From positions 1 through 30,219 of the forward strand of contig USPF01000027.1 in assembly GCA_900556555.1 (NCBI GenBank): a stretch of 30,219 bases of DNA, written 5' to 3'. The stretch is from an uncultured Blautia sp. (GTDB lineage Bacteria > Bacillota > Clostridia > Lachnospirales > Lachnospiraceae). Position 1 is the stretch's first letter; every line of letters begins with the position of its first letter. This document shows, piece by piece, positions 1 to 7,163 of the stretch. The notes beneath the pieces are model-generated. The model did not search any database. It was not told the origin of the DNA and saw only the letters and a list, made by a program, of their open reading frames with translations. The position numbers were made by a program, and so were the translations under genes.

Positions 1-66
1 GTAAGAGGTTATACAAATTCTAAGTGGTATCCTTGGAGGACTATAAATACATCTGCAATTTCATAA
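1..66 (+). CDS. C-terminal end of a phage tail-fibre-like protein (partial)
   Basis: Frame 1 is open from the window edge to a TAA at 64-66 and encodes 21 residues with a W-x-x-W-R-T-I pattern (YTNSKWYPWRTI). Such aromatic ends are common in phage tail-fibre and knob-type receptor-binding proteins. The position just before the holin/lysin cassette fits the usual tail-lysis order of siphophages. The rest of the gene lies outside the window, so the family call rests on a short peptide plus context. The gene that follows within 52 bp is on the opposite strand. Confidence 0.5.
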   Translation, partial: VRGYTNSKWYPWRTINTSAIS

Positions 67-118
67 CACTATTTTAGCACTTTGTAGGAATATGATTTTA
101 ACTATGCTCTAACAGGAA

Positions 119-487
119 TTACATAACCTTATATACAACCATCCTTACCCAACTTTCTTTTGTAAAATTAACTGTCAGTCGACGTTCAGACATTTTATAT
201 CCTTGTACATCTACTGGGGTTCCTATGATTGTTTTCGAGTAGGATGTTTCCCGTATGTATAATAACATAGCGAACATTGGATGCACATTGTCTGTACCGT
301 CTAATGTCCGAAAAAAGATTAAATATCCACCGTTTAAGTCTAACTGATTTTTCATCGTAATGGATTTTTCACCAGACACTACAACATTATCTATTCTTTT
401 CCAGCTACCTAAAGCGGAGTTTCGCAAAGAATACAAAAAAAGAGTGTGCAATAAAGCATATCTGCAAAGGTATATTTTATTATGCAC
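119..487 (-). CDS. Inverted headless ORF, possible alternative tail-fibre C-terminus
   Basis: 122 codons on the minus strand, convergent with the tail-fibre end at 66. From about residue 25 onward the product looks like a genuine beta-rich phage domain (SALGSWKRIDN, LNGGYLIFFRTLDGT, ESWVRMVVYKVM). The first 25 residues look like non-coding sequence read by chance. The only usable start is a GTG at 487 with no ribosome-binding site, because the sequence upstream is an A/T run. The frame opens just upstream after a stop at the 541-544 region. I infer a C-terminal cassette lacking its own start, such as a silent or invertible alternative end of the tail fibre. It could also be a degraded accessory gene. 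No database match can be claimed. Confidence 0.35.
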   Translation of the reverse strand: MHNKIYLCRYALLHTLFLYSLRNSALGSWKRIDNVVVSGEKSITMKNQLDLNGGYLIFFRTLDGTDNVHPMFAMLLYIRETSYSKTIIGTPVDVQGYKMSERRLTVNFTKESWVRMVVYKVM

Positions 488-521
488 TTTTTTTATTACA
501 AAAAAGAAAGGAGAAAAGCAT

Positions 522-545
522 ATGGAAATAAGAGCAAGACCTTAA
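522..545 (+). CDS. Seven-codon ORF with a strong ribosome site (possible leader peptide)
   Basis: ATG at 522 follows AAAGGAG (507-513) at ideal spacing, reads MEIRARP and stops at TAA 543-545. The stop lies in the loop of a small hairpin. The block AAAGGAGA..AGCATATGGA is repeated almost exactly at the next gene start (588). This may therefore be a leader peptide, or the duplicated or eroded start of a small phage gene. Translation is not shown. Confidence 0.3.
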   Translation: MEIRARP

Positions 546-561
546 CGGGTCTTATTTTATT
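536..561 (+). terminator. Hairpin with U-rich tail after the tail genes
   Basis: AAGACC (536-541) pairs with GGTCTT (548-553) across a 6-nt loop and is followed by ATTTTATT. The stem is weak (6 bp), so it may act as an attenuator rather than a full stop. The stop codon of the seven-codon ORF lies in its loop. Confidence 0.45.
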
Positions 562-587
562 GCAGAAAAAATAAAAGGAGACAGCAT

Positions 588-896
588 ATGGACACACCTA
601 TCAGTAGGGCGGAGCATGAGGAATTCCGCCGGAGAATGGAAGATGAGCACAAGAGAATGAACCACAGACTTGGTGATCTGGAAGAAACTGTCCGGCAGAT
701 TGGGGAGTTGACTGCATCTGTGCAGAGCCTTGCCCAGTCTGTGGAGCAGATGGCACAGAGCCAGACCAGACAGGAAACCAGGCTGGAAGAGTTAGAAAGC
801 AGAGATGGGGAAATGTGGAGAAAAGTCGTTGGATATGTCTTAACGGCAGTGATCAGCGTCACAGTCGGATTTATCTTTTCTCAGATTGGCATGTAA
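588..896 (+). CDS. XhlA-like phage lysis protein (coiled coil plus C-terminal membrane anchor)
   Basis: 102 aa. Residues about 5-78 are a charged, heptad-rich helix (EEFRRRMEDEHKRM, LEETVRQIGEL, VQSLAQSVEQMAQ). A single membrane segment spans about 80-100 and the tail is very short. This is the architecture of haemolysin XhlA family proteins, which work with holin and endolysin in prophage-mediated lysis. The start at 588 has AAAAGGAGA at good spacing. It is followed 14 bp later by the holin gene, so the two are probably co-translated. Proteins of this shape are also annotated as generic phage structural or accessory proteins, so the function is inferred from architecture and position between tail and lysin genes. 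Confidence 0.65.
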   Translation: MDTPISRAEHEEFRRRMEDEHKRMNHRLGDLEETVRQIGELTASVQSLAQSVEQMAQSQTRQETRLEELESRDGEMWRKVVGYVLTAVISVTVGFIFSQIGM

Positions 897-910
897 AGGA
901 GGAAATGAGT

Positions 911-1141
911 ATGTTTAAGAATTGCGTATTGAAAGTATCTGTAGATACAAAGAAATGGTTAAAAGCGGCAGGAATCCGTGCAATTAAAACCATGGCACAG
1001 ACAGCCGTTGCAGTGATTGGCACCGGGGCAGTCATTTCCGCAGTGGATTGGCAGATGGTGGTATCTAGTGCGGTAGTTGCAGGAGTGGTAAGCGTACTTA
1101 CAAGTGTAGCAGGTATTCCAGAGGTTACAGAGGGCAAATAA
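911..1141 (+). CDS. Phage holin, r1t-like
   Basis: 76 aa with two hydrophobic segments (about 29-44 and 48-66) and the ending LTSVAGIPE, which resembles the conserved C-terminus of r1t-type holins. Holins oligomerise in the inner membrane and open it so that the endolysin can reach peptidoglycan. I chose ATG 911 because AAAGGAGG ends at 902, giving about 8 nt spacing. An in-frame ATG at 905 would sit too close. The gene lies between the XhlA-like gene and the endolysin, the standard lysis cassette order. Its stop codon lies within the loop of the hairpin at 1130-1148. Confidence 0.75.
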   Translation: MFKNCVLKVSVDTKKWLKAAGIRAIKTMAQTAVAVIGTGAVISAVDWQMVVSSAVVAGVVSVLTSVAGIPEVTEGK

Positions 1142-1154
1142 AGCCCTCCATTTT
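1130..1154 (+). terminator. Hairpin between holin and endolysin
   Basis: GAGGGC (1130-1135) pairs with GCCCTC (1143-1148), followed by CATTTTG. It overlaps the holin stop codon and may attenuate read-through into the lysin. The short stem and interrupted T-run make it a weak terminator. Confidence 0.45.
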
Positions 1155-1155
1155 G

Positions 1156-1169
1156 TTGCGCCGGCGCAA
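1156..1169. other. 14-bp perfect palindrome in front of the endolysin
   Basis: TTGCGCCGGCGCAA is a perfect 14-bp palindrome in otherwise AT-rich DNA, 20 bp upstream of the lysin start. It could be a protein-binding site or a translation-modulating hairpin. No function is known to me. Confidence 0.5.
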
Positions 1170-1189
1170 ACGGCAGAAAGGAAGAATAT

Positions 1190-2260
1190 ATGAGCATGAA
1201 TGGAATTGATATTAGTAGCTGGCAGAAAGGAATTAACTTAAATGTAGTTCCTTGTGATTTTGTAATTGTAAAAGCCACCGGAGGAACCGGATATGTAAAT
1301 CTAGATTACACCAGAGCTATGCAGCAGGCTATTAATGCTGGAAAGAAAGTGGGAGTGTACCACTATGCAAGAGAAAGAGGATGCAAGGGAAGTGCAATAG
1401 CAGAGGCAGACTTTTTCGTAAAGACTGTACAAAGCTATATCGGCAAGGCAATCCTGGTATTGGACTGGGAAGAGGAACTTACCCTTGGCGTTGCCTGGGC
1501 GAAAGAATTCTTAGACCGGGTATATCAGAAAACAGGTGTGAAAGCGTTCATCTACACCAGTGCATCTGTGACCAGACAGTATAACTGGACATCCGTAGCA
1601 CAGGCAGGATACCCTCTGTGGATGGCACAGTATCCAAACAACAAACCACAGAATGGATACCGGGACAAGCCCTGGACAGATGGAAAAGGCTATGGAGCAT
1701 TTAAAACCCTTGCTATCCATCAGTATAGTAGTTCAGGTAGATTACCGGGCTATAACGGAAACCTGGATGTAAACAAAGCTTACATGGATGCAGCGGCCTG
1801 GGATAAATATGCAGGAACAGCAGAGGAGAAACCAACCCCAGCCCCTATACCAAGCCCTGCTCCATCCGGTACAACTTTAGACCTAGCAGCAGCAGTTATG
1901 CAGGGTAAATATGGTGCAGGACAGGATAGAAAGAACGCCCTTGGTACCAGATACCAGGAAGTGCAGGATTTTATTAATCATATTGCAAGTGCCTCTACGG
2001 ATACTTTAGTAGCGGAAGTTATGCAGGGCAAATATGGAAACGGAGAAACCAGAAAAACTGTACTGGGAGGCAGATACAAGGCTGTGCAAGATAAGATTGA
2101 CGAAAAAGGCAGCGGAGCTGTGTATTATACAGTACGATCAGGAGACACACTTTCTGGTATTGCTGCTAAGTACGGAACTACTTACCAGAAACTTGCACAA
2201 ATGAACGGTATCGCAAATCCAAACAAGATTTACGCAGGACAGAAAATCAGGGTAAAATAA
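1190..2260 (+). CDS. Phage endolysin: GH25 lysozyme with two Cpl-7 repeats and LysM
   Basis: 356 aa. Residues 3-200 form a GH25 (N-acetylmuramidase) domain: GIDISSWQ with Asp7, the VYHYA strand, and LVLDWE with Asp92 and Glu94 as the catalytic acids. Proline-rich linker 214-227. Two Cpl-7-type wall-binding repeats lie near 231-264 and 273-305, each with VMQGKYG.G..RK..LG.RY..VQD. LysM spans 312-355 ([17 protein letters not shown]). It cleaves the glycan backbone of host peptidoglycan at lysis. There is no signal peptide, so export would depend on the holin just upstream. ATG 1190 has AAAGGA at suitable spacing. Two different wall-binding modules in one lysin is a richer targeting set than usual. 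Confidence 0.93.
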   Translation: MSMNGIDISSWQKGINLNVVPCDFVIVKATGGTGYVNLDYTRAMQQAINAGKKVGVYHYARERGCKGSAIAEADFFVKTVQSYIGKAILVLDWEEELTLGVAWAKEFLDRVYQKTGVKAFIYTSASVTRQYNWTSVAQAGYPLWMAQYPNNKPQNGYRDKPWTDGKGYGAFKTLAIHQYSSSGRLPGYNGNLDVNKAYMDAAAWDKYAGTAEEKPTPAPIPSPAPSGTTLDLAAAVMQGKYGAGQDRKNALGTRYQEVQDFINHIASASTDTLVAEVMQGKYGNGETRKTVLGGRYKAVQDKIDEKGSGAVYYTVRSGDTLSGIAAKYGTTYQKLAQMNGIANPNKIYAGQKIRVK

Positions 2261-2268
2261 AAGAAAAT

Positions 2269-2293
2269 CCTCCCAGACTGGCAATCTGGGAGG
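2269..2293. terminator. Terminator downstream of the endolysin
   Basis: Perfect 9-bp stem CCTCCCAGA (2269-2277) with TCTGGGAGG (2285-2293) and a 7-nt loop, directly after the lysin stop. On the plus strand a T7 run follows after a 10-nt gap. On the minus strand a T-rich tail follows directly. It probably ends the lysis operon. Confidence 0.75.
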
Positions 2294-2362
2294 GAAAAAC
2301 AAGTTTTTTTCATCTTCGGAATCGCTGAACCCTGCATAAAACAAGGGGATTTCATGCATTTG

Positions 2363-2429
2363 TTTGACTAAATTTTTGACTAAATTTTATGGGTTTTTTA
2401 GGGTATTTTTGAGGTTTTTTAAGGATTTT
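2363..2429. other. Phased T-tracts (predicted curved DNA) and TTTGACTAAATT direct repeat, probable att flank
   Basis: TTTGACTAAATT occurs twice in tandem with a 12-bp period (2363-2386). From 2373 to 2429 six T-tracts recur with centres near 2375, 2386, 2396, 2408, 2417 and 2427, about one helical turn apart. Between 2391 and 2430 the blocks begin GGG, GGG, GAGG and AAGG. Phased A/T-tracts bend DNA. Lying between the last phage gene and the tRNA, this could serve integrase or architectural-protein binding. That role is inference. Confidence 0.5.
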
Positions 2430-2460
2430 CCAAACAAATGTTCTAACTTAAAAAAGTAAT

Positions 2461-2501
2461 AAAAAAAGCCTGAAACCCTTGTAAATACTGGTGTTTCAAG
2501 C
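2461..2501 (-). terminator. Terminator of tRNA-Thr (minus strand)
   Basis: On the minus strand GCTTGAAAC (2501-2493) pairs with GTTTCAGGC (2476-2468), 9 bp with one G-U, followed by T7 (2467-2461). It lies just past the tRNA 3' end. If the phage integrated at the tRNA, this terminator may be phage-borne or restored by the att core. Confidence 0.65.
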
Positions 2502-2513
2502 CTTTTAGGACTA

Positions 2514-2586
2514 AGCTGAAAATGGGACTCGAACCCACGACCTCTTCATTACGAGTGAAGTGCTCTACCAGCTGAGCTATTCCAGC
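2514..2586 (-). tRNA. trnT: tRNA-Thr (anticodon CGT)
   Basis: 73 nt on the minus strand. The acceptor stem GCTGGAA pairs with TTTCAGC (one G-T), the D arm has GCTC..GAGC type pairing, the anticodon stem CTTCA/TGAAG encloses loop CTCGTAA with anticodon CGT, and the T arm GTGGG-TTCGAGT-CCCAT is canonical. CCA is not encoded. It reads threonine codon ACG. The 3' end points toward the prophage, the usual orientation for phage integration into a tRNA 3' end. The HD-domain gene upstream is on the same strand 91 bp away, so they might be co-transcribed. Confidence 0.93.
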
Positions 2587-2677
2587 AACTGTATCCAAAC
2601 ATAAATTTTACTGGATTTTGCAGATGATGTCAAGTGTATTTTTACAAGTTCTAAAAGTCCGGCTGGAAATATATGAT

Positions 2678-3094
2678 TTAGAGAAGAACCGATAGGGCTT
2701 TTGTGTATTTGTCTTTGAGCCTTGGTGTCAAGGTTTCCTGCTGGCTCAGGTGATCTTTCATATCCGCCAGTTTGACCCACCATACTTCGGGATATAAATT
2801 TTGGATGTTTTTGATTGTCTGGATATATTCGGTATAGTTTTGTTCCTGAGCCTGGTGGGTGATATAAGACATATAGGTGACCAAAAGTTTTTGAGGGTCA
2901 AGAGGAAGAATTTCCTCTATTCCACAGGAAGAGTCTTCCCATAAATCATGAAGCCATGCCAGGGCAATACAGCGCTCCCTTAGCTCATGAGGAATCATTT
3001 GGTTTTCTTCCGTATAGGATGCCACTCTTTCTGAATGAAGATAGGTTGTTTCATCCAAAAAACGTTTTGCAAGTTCTTTTGCCTCCGCTATCAT
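2678..3094 (-). CDS. HD-domain-like protein (possible metal-dependent phosphohydrolase)
   Basis: 138 aa. His20 in the YLHSERVASY segment, then ALAWLHDLWEDS with His49-Asp50, follow the H...HD pattern of HD-superfamily phosphohydrolases. A later ITHQAQ and a KLADMKDHLS segment with Asp fit the remaining helices. HD proteins cleave phosphate esters of nucleotides or alarmones. The substrate here cannot be told. I chose ATG 3094 because AAGGGGG precedes it by 6 nt, whereas the upstream ATG at 3127 has no good site and its codons overlap the putative leader. A minus-strand promoter lies at 3138-3166. It is a single-gene unit reading toward the tRNA. Confidence 0.65.
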   Translation of the reverse strand: MIAEAKELAKRFLDETTYLHSERVASYTEENQMIPHELRERCIALAWLHDLWEDSSCGIEEILPLDPQKLLVTYMSYITHQAQEQNYTEYIQTIKNIQNLYPEVWWVKLADMKDHLSQQETLTPRLKDKYTKALSVLL

Positions 3095-3137
3095 CGGTAT
3101 CCCCCTTTTTATATGTTCTATAACCATTTCTAACTTT

Positions 3138-3166
3138 ACAATACCTTAAAATAGGATTCTTGACAA
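3138..3166 (-). promoter_or_regulatory. Sigma-A-type promoter for the HD-domain gene
   Basis: Minus strand TTGTCA (3166-3161), 17-bp spacer, TATTGT (3143-3138), 44 bp ahead of the chosen start. Confidence 0.55.
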
Positions 3167-3226
3167 CCCTTATTCTGAAAAATGAGATAAACTGGATGAA
3201 AAATATCCAAAAAAGGATTCCGGTAA

Positions 3227-3255
3227 TTGACAGCAACCGGCATTTATGTCATTAT
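3227..3255 (+). promoter_or_regulatory. Probable promoter of potABCD
   Basis: TTGACA (3227-3232) is a perfect -35. CATTAT (3250-3255) at 17 bp is a 4/6 match to the -10. A TATATA box overlaps just downstream. It lies 45 bp ahead of potA. No operator or riboswitch-like structure was seen. Confidence 0.5.
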
Positions 3256-3299
3256 ATATCATGGTAACGTTTTAAATAGTATAAGAAGAAGGAAAAAAC

Positions 3300-4379
3300 A
3301 TGAGTGAACAATTACTGGAATTAAGAAACATAAAAAAAAGTTTCGGTGAAACAGATGTACTCAATGGAATTACACTCTCCATAGAAAAGGGAGAATTTAT
3401 TACATTTCTTGGTGCCTCCGGCTGTGGAAAAACGACAACACTGCGTATTATCGCTGGGCTGGAACATCCGGAAGAAGGCCATGTGTTTCTGGATGGGAAA
3501 GAGGTAACCAGCCTGTCGCCCAATGAGAGAGATGTAAATACAGTATTTCAGAATTACGCTTTGTTTCCCCATATGAATGTAGAGGCAAATGTGGGATACG
3601 GATTAAAAATCAGGAAAGTACCAAAGGGAGAGATAAAGACCAGAGTAAAGGAAATGTTAGAACTGGTTCAGTTAGAAGGATATGAGAAGCGGATGCCTTC
3701 AGAATTATCAGGAGGACAGAAGCAGAGGGTGGCTATCGCAAGGGCTCTTGTAAACCGCCCAAAACTGTTACTTTTGGATGAGCCTTTAGGAGCTTTAGAC
3801 CTCAAACTGAGACGTTCCATGCAGATTGAATTGAAACGGCTGCAGAAAAAACTGGGGATTACTTTCTTATATATTACTCATGACCAGGAAGAAGCGATTA
3901 ATATGTCGGACCGGATTGTGGTCATGAAAGACGGACAGTTTGAGCAGATTGGAACACCGGATGAAATCTATAATCATCCCAAAACCAGTTATGTAGCAGA
4001 TTTTGTGGGAAATGCCAATATTCTTACAGGGACTGTTCAGTGCCTGGAGGGAGAAATGGCGGAAGTGGAAATAGAAGGACAGATACTTCACGCAAAAGCT
4101 GTTCCGGAATTAAGTGTAGGAAAGAAAATTTCCCTGGCGGTAAGGAGAGAAAATCTTTCTGTGTGTGAAGAATGTACGGAAGGGCTGGCAGCAGTCGTGG
4201 AAGATAAATCATTCAATGCCGGACAGCTCCATATGACCTTGAAATTGAAATCAGGAAAAGAGCTGACAGCCAGCCGCTATGGTATGGATTCTCATCTGAT
4301 TCCAGGACAGAAAGTATGCGTGGGATGGAAACCAGAGCAGGCGGTGTTCGTGGATTTATGGCAGGAGGCACTAGGATGA
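3300..4379 (+). CDS. potA: Spermidine/putrescine ABC transporter ATP-binding protein PotA
   Basis: 359 aa, normal for PotA. Walker A GASGCGKTT at 38-46, Q-loop near 84, signature LSGGQ 136-140, Walker B LLLLDEP 156-162, H-loop His194 (THDQEE). The C-terminal region from about 235 is the TOBE-type regulatory domain. It hydrolyses ATP on the cytoplasmic face to drive polyamine uptake through PotB/PotC. AAGAAGGA precedes ATG 3300. The gene ends in an ATGA overlap with potB (4376-4379), so translation is coupled. Related Fe3+ or sulfate/thiosulfate ATPases share these motifs, but the potB-potC-potD order behind it settles the assignment. Confidence 0.93.
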   Translation: MSEQLLELRNIKKSFGETDVLNGITLSIEKGEFITFLGASGCGKTTTLRIIAGLEHPEEGHVFLDGKEVTSLSPNERDVNTVFQNYALFPHMNVEANVGYGLKIRKVPKGEIKTRVKEMLELVQLEGYEKRMPSELSGGQKQRVAIARALVNRPKLLLLDEPLGALDLKLRRSMQIELKRLQKKLGITFLYITHDQEEAINMSDRIVVMKDGQFEQIGTPDEIYNHPKTSYVADFVGNANILTGTVQCLEGEMAEVEIEGQILHAKAVPELSVGKKISLAVRRENLSVCEECTEGLAAVVEDKSFNAGQLHMTLKLKSGKELTASRYGMDSHLIPGQKVCVGWKPEQAVFVDLWQEALG

Positions 4380-5233
4380 AAAAAAAGAAAACACCAGGTT
4401 TGTTTCTTACGGTGCTTCCGCTGTATGTATTTACCATTTGTTTTGTAGTAGGACCGCTTTTATATATGATTGCCCTGAGTTTTGCCACTCCGGGAGCAGG
4501 TTCTTCCACCATTTGGAAATTTACCCTGGATAATTATAGAAAAATCGGGGAGCCTGTATATCTCCAGAGTTTTATCCAGTCTTTCCAACTGGCAATTACC
4601 AGTACCGCATTGATTGTGCTTCTTGGATATCCCTTTGGTTATTTTATGGCAAAGCTGTCTGAAAAAGGAAAGAAAAGAATGATGCTTCTGATTATGATTC
4701 CTTTCTGGACCAGCTCTCTGATCCGGATGTATGGATGGATTCTGATTCTTCAGGCAAAGGGTGTGCTGAATACTTTGCTTTTAAAACTGGGATTGATAGA
4801 AGAACCTTTAAAAATTTTGTATTCCTATCCGGCTGTGGTTATTGGAATGATTTATGCACTGCTTCCGTTTATGATTTTGTCTGTGTATTCCAGCGTGGAA
4901 AAAATGGACTGGTCCCTAGTAGAAGCAGCCAGAGACCTGGGGGCAGGTCCGGCGAAAGCTTTTTTTACGATTACATTAAAGCTGACTTTGCCAGGATTGC
5001 TTACAGGAGTGATACTTACCTTCATTCCTTCTATGGGGCTGTTCTTTATTGCAGATATTCTGGGAGGAAATAAAATCGTACTGGTGGGGAGTGTTATACA
5101 AGATCAACTGACCAGAGGAAGTAACTGGCCATTTGCAGCAGCACTGGCTGTTGTGCTTATGATACTTACATCTCTGATGATTTTTGTTTATCGCAAGGTG
5201 ACTCATGTAAAAGATTTGGAGGGATTGTATTGA
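4376..5233 (+). CDS. potB: Spermidine/putrescine ABC transporter permease PotB
   Basis: 285 aa, about six membrane helices, beginning with a Lys-rich cytoplasmic N-terminus (MKKKKTPG). The EAA loop that docks on the ATPase is visible as VEAARDLGAGPAKAFFTITLKLTLPG near residues 182-205. ATG 4376 overlaps the potA stop (ATGA) and has GGCAGGAGG upstream. A longer in-frame version would run 60 bp into potA and is less likely. It forms the channel with PotC. The potC start overlaps its stop codon. Confidence 0.92.
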   Translation: MKKKKTPGLFLTVLPLYVFTICFVVGPLLYMIALSFATPGAGSSTIWKFTLDNYRKIGEPVYLQSFIQSFQLAITSTALIVLLGYPFGYFMAKLSEKGKKRMMLLIMIPFWTSSLIRMYGWILILQAKGVLNTLLLKLGLIEEPLKILYSYPAVVIGMIYALLPFMILSVYSSVEKMDWSLVEAARDLGAGPAKAFFTITLKLTLPGLLTGVILTFIPSMGLFFIADILGGNKIVLVGSVIQDQLTRGSNWPFAAALAVVLMILTSLMIFVYRKVTHVKDLEGLY

Positions 5234-6006
5234 GAAAGAAATGGAAATGGCCGAAGGTGTATCTGGCAGCTCTGACGATTCTGATGTATCTGCCTCTGGT
5301 GATGGTGGTGATTTTTTCTTTTAATGAATCGAGGCTGTCAGCCAGTTTTACCGGGTTTTCTTTAAAATGGTATGAAATCCTGGCACAAGACAGAGATTTA
5401 AAAGAAGCTTTGATGAACAGTATTGTTTTAGGCGTGTTAAGCTGTGGGATTTCTGCTGTGATTGGAACTTTAGGGGCAGTGGGAATGGCCAGGGTGAATT
5501 ACAGAAGTAAGGGGATGATGGAGTATCTTTCTACTATACCGATTATGATTCCTGAAATCATCCTTGGCATGGTGTTCCTGGTATTTTTCTCTTTGTTAAA
5601 TTTACCTTTTGGTATGATAACACTGGTGATTGCACATACTACATTTTGTGTTCCCTATATTTTTATGATGGTGAAGGCACGGCTGGTAGGTATCGACAAA
5701 TCCTTAGAAGAGGCAGCCAGAGATTTGGGAGCAGGTCCTGTGAGAACCTTTTTTGATATTACGATGCCTTTGATCATGCCTGCGGTATTGTCCGGCTCAT
5801 TGCTGGCCTTTGCCATGTCCTTTGATGATGTGGTAATCAGTATTTTTGTAAACGGGCCAAGGCTGAATACTCTTCCGGTGAAGGTATATGCCCAGTTAAA
5901 GACAGGAGTGACACCAGAGATTAATGCTCTGTGCACGATTATTTTAGCTGTTATTATCCTGGTTCTGGGGCTTTCTTCCCTGATTGCTAGGAAGACACAG
6001 AAATAA
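5230..6006 (+). CDS. potC: Spermidine/putrescine ABC transporter permease PotC
   Basis: 258 aa, about six membrane helices, with the EAA motif LEEAARDLGAGPVRTFFDITMP about two thirds along, parallel to that in PotB. Start is TTG at 5230 in a TTGA overlap with the potB stop, preceded by GGAGGGA. A TTG start with coupled translation may keep PotC in step with PotB. The early YLPLVMVVIFSFNES segment is typical of PotC. It forms the second half of the transmembrane channel. Confidence 0.92.
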   Translation: MRKKWKWPKVYLAALTILMYLPLVMVVIFSFNESRLSASFTGFSLKWYEILAQDRDLKEALMNSIVLGVLSCGISAVIGTLGAVGMARVNYRSKGMMEYLSTIPIMIPEIILGMVFLVFFSLLNLPFGMITLVIAHTTFCVPYIFMMVKARLVGIDKSLEEAARDLGAGPVRTFFDITMPLIMPAVLSGSLLAFAMSFDDVVISIFVNGPRLNTLPVKVYAQLKTGVTPEINALCTIILAVIILVLGLSSLIARKTQK

Positions 6007-6033
6007 GTCTAAAAGAAAGATGAGGTAGTAGAT

Positions 6034-7074
6034 ATGAAAAAAAGAATACTTGCAATGCTGCTATGCACAGTGATGGCCGGAACAATGCTGGCTGGCTGTG
6101 GCGAAAAGAAAGAAGAAGCAGACAAAGAGCTGGTATTATATACTTGGGAAGGATTATTTCCACAGGAAGTTCTGAATAAATTTGAAGAAGAAAAGGGTAT
6201 CCGGATCATTAGTTCCAATTTTGATTCTAATGAAACCATGTTGGAGAAAGTGCAGCAGTCAGATGGAAAAGATTATGACCTGGTCATTGGAGATGACTAC
6301 ATCATTGAACAGGTGGTGAATAGTGGACTGGCGAAAGAACTGGACAAGGCAAAGCTTACAAATTATGGAAATATTAATCCTTTGTATCAGAGCCAGTTTT
6401 ATGATCCGGACAACAAATATACCATTCCTCATGGAGCAGGAATTCCGTTAATTGTATATGACCCGGAACAGGTGGATTTTGAAATCAAGGGCTATAGTGA
6501 TTTGTGGAATCCAGAATTGGAAGATAAGATTGCTACCATTGCCAGCTATCGTGCCATTGAAGGAATGGTGCTGCTGACCATGGGCAAGAGTATGAATGAA
6601 GAAGATCCAGCTGTGATCAAAGAAGCGGGCGAAAAATTAAAAGAACTGGCACCAAATATCAGAATGATTCAGGATACGAATACTCAGAATGCGTTGCTGA
6701 ATGGAGAAGCAGCAGTGGGGATTCTCTATACTTCTCAGGTGATTGCAGCTCTTGCGGAAAATCCTGATTTGAAGGTGGTTTACCCGGAAGAAGGACTGGG
6801 ATTTGGAATTATGAATTTCTTTATTCCAAAGAATGCACCGGATACCGAAGAAGCCTATGAATTTTTAGATTATATTTTAGAACCGGAAGTAGCGGCAGAA
6901 TGCTTTGATTTCCTTGGTTATTATTGTACCAACAAGGCAGCAGATGAACTGGTAAACCCAGATTTGGTAGTGCCGGATTCTGTGACAAAAGGTGAGATTA
7001 TTCAGAATGTGAGCCAGGAAGCAGAAGAGGTTTATAATCAGAACTGGACAGAATTTAAAGCTGCTTGCGATTAA
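6034..7074 (+). CDS. potD: Polyamine-binding lipoprotein PotD
   Basis: 346 aa. A signal peptide ends in lipobox LAGC with lipidated Cys22, anchoring it outside the membrane as expected in a Gram-positive. The mature part is a type-2 periplasmic-binding fold: ELVLYTWEGLFPQEVLNKFEEEKGI at the start, DYDLVIGDDYIIEQ, and the hinge/ligand region YTIPHGAGIPLIVYDP. The conserved Trp and acidic residues fit a PotD/PotF-type polyamine pocket. Length equals the usual family length. It is the fourth gene of the operon, 27 bp after potC, and is followed by a strong hairpin. Confidence 0.92.
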   Translation: MKKRILAMLLCTVMAGTMLAGCGEKKEEADKELVLYTWEGLFPQEVLNKFEEEKGIRIISSNFDSNETMLEKVQQSDGKDYDLVIGDDYIIEQVVNSGLAKELDKAKLTNYGNINPLYQSQFYDPDNKYTIPHGAGIPLIVYDPEQVDFEIKGYSDLWNPELEDKIATIASYRAIEGMVLLTMGKSMNEEDPAVIKEAGEKLKELAPNIRMIQDTNTQNALLNGEAAVGILYTSQVIAALAENPDLKVVYPEEGLGFGIMNFFIPKNAPDTEEAYEFLDYILEPEVAAECFDFLGYYCTNKAADELVNPDLVVPDSVTKGEIIQNVSQEAEEVYNQNWTEFKAACD

Positions 7075-7105
7075 GAGATACATAAGAGAAAAAAGAGTTG
7101 TTATG

Positions 7106-7142
7106 AAAGGGGAGTATGAATGAAGCGTTCATACTCCCCTTT
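7106..7142. terminator. Bidirectional terminator between potD and the Sel1 gene
   Basis: Perfect 15-bp stem (7106-7120 with 7128-7142) and a 7-nt loop, placed between the convergent ends of potD and the Sel1-repeat gene. The stem has A3 and T3 ends but no long T-run follows on the plus strand. Confidence 0.8.
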
Positions 7143-7163
7143 GAGCTGTTGCTTTTCTGTAGA

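Noticed and set aside
360..545. 61-codon plus-strand ORF in the phage end
   Set aside because: Antisense to the headless cassette, no ribosome site at 360, basic low-complexity product.
871..1278. 135-codon minus-strand ORF
   Set aside because: Antisense to holin and lysin start, without a ribosome site.
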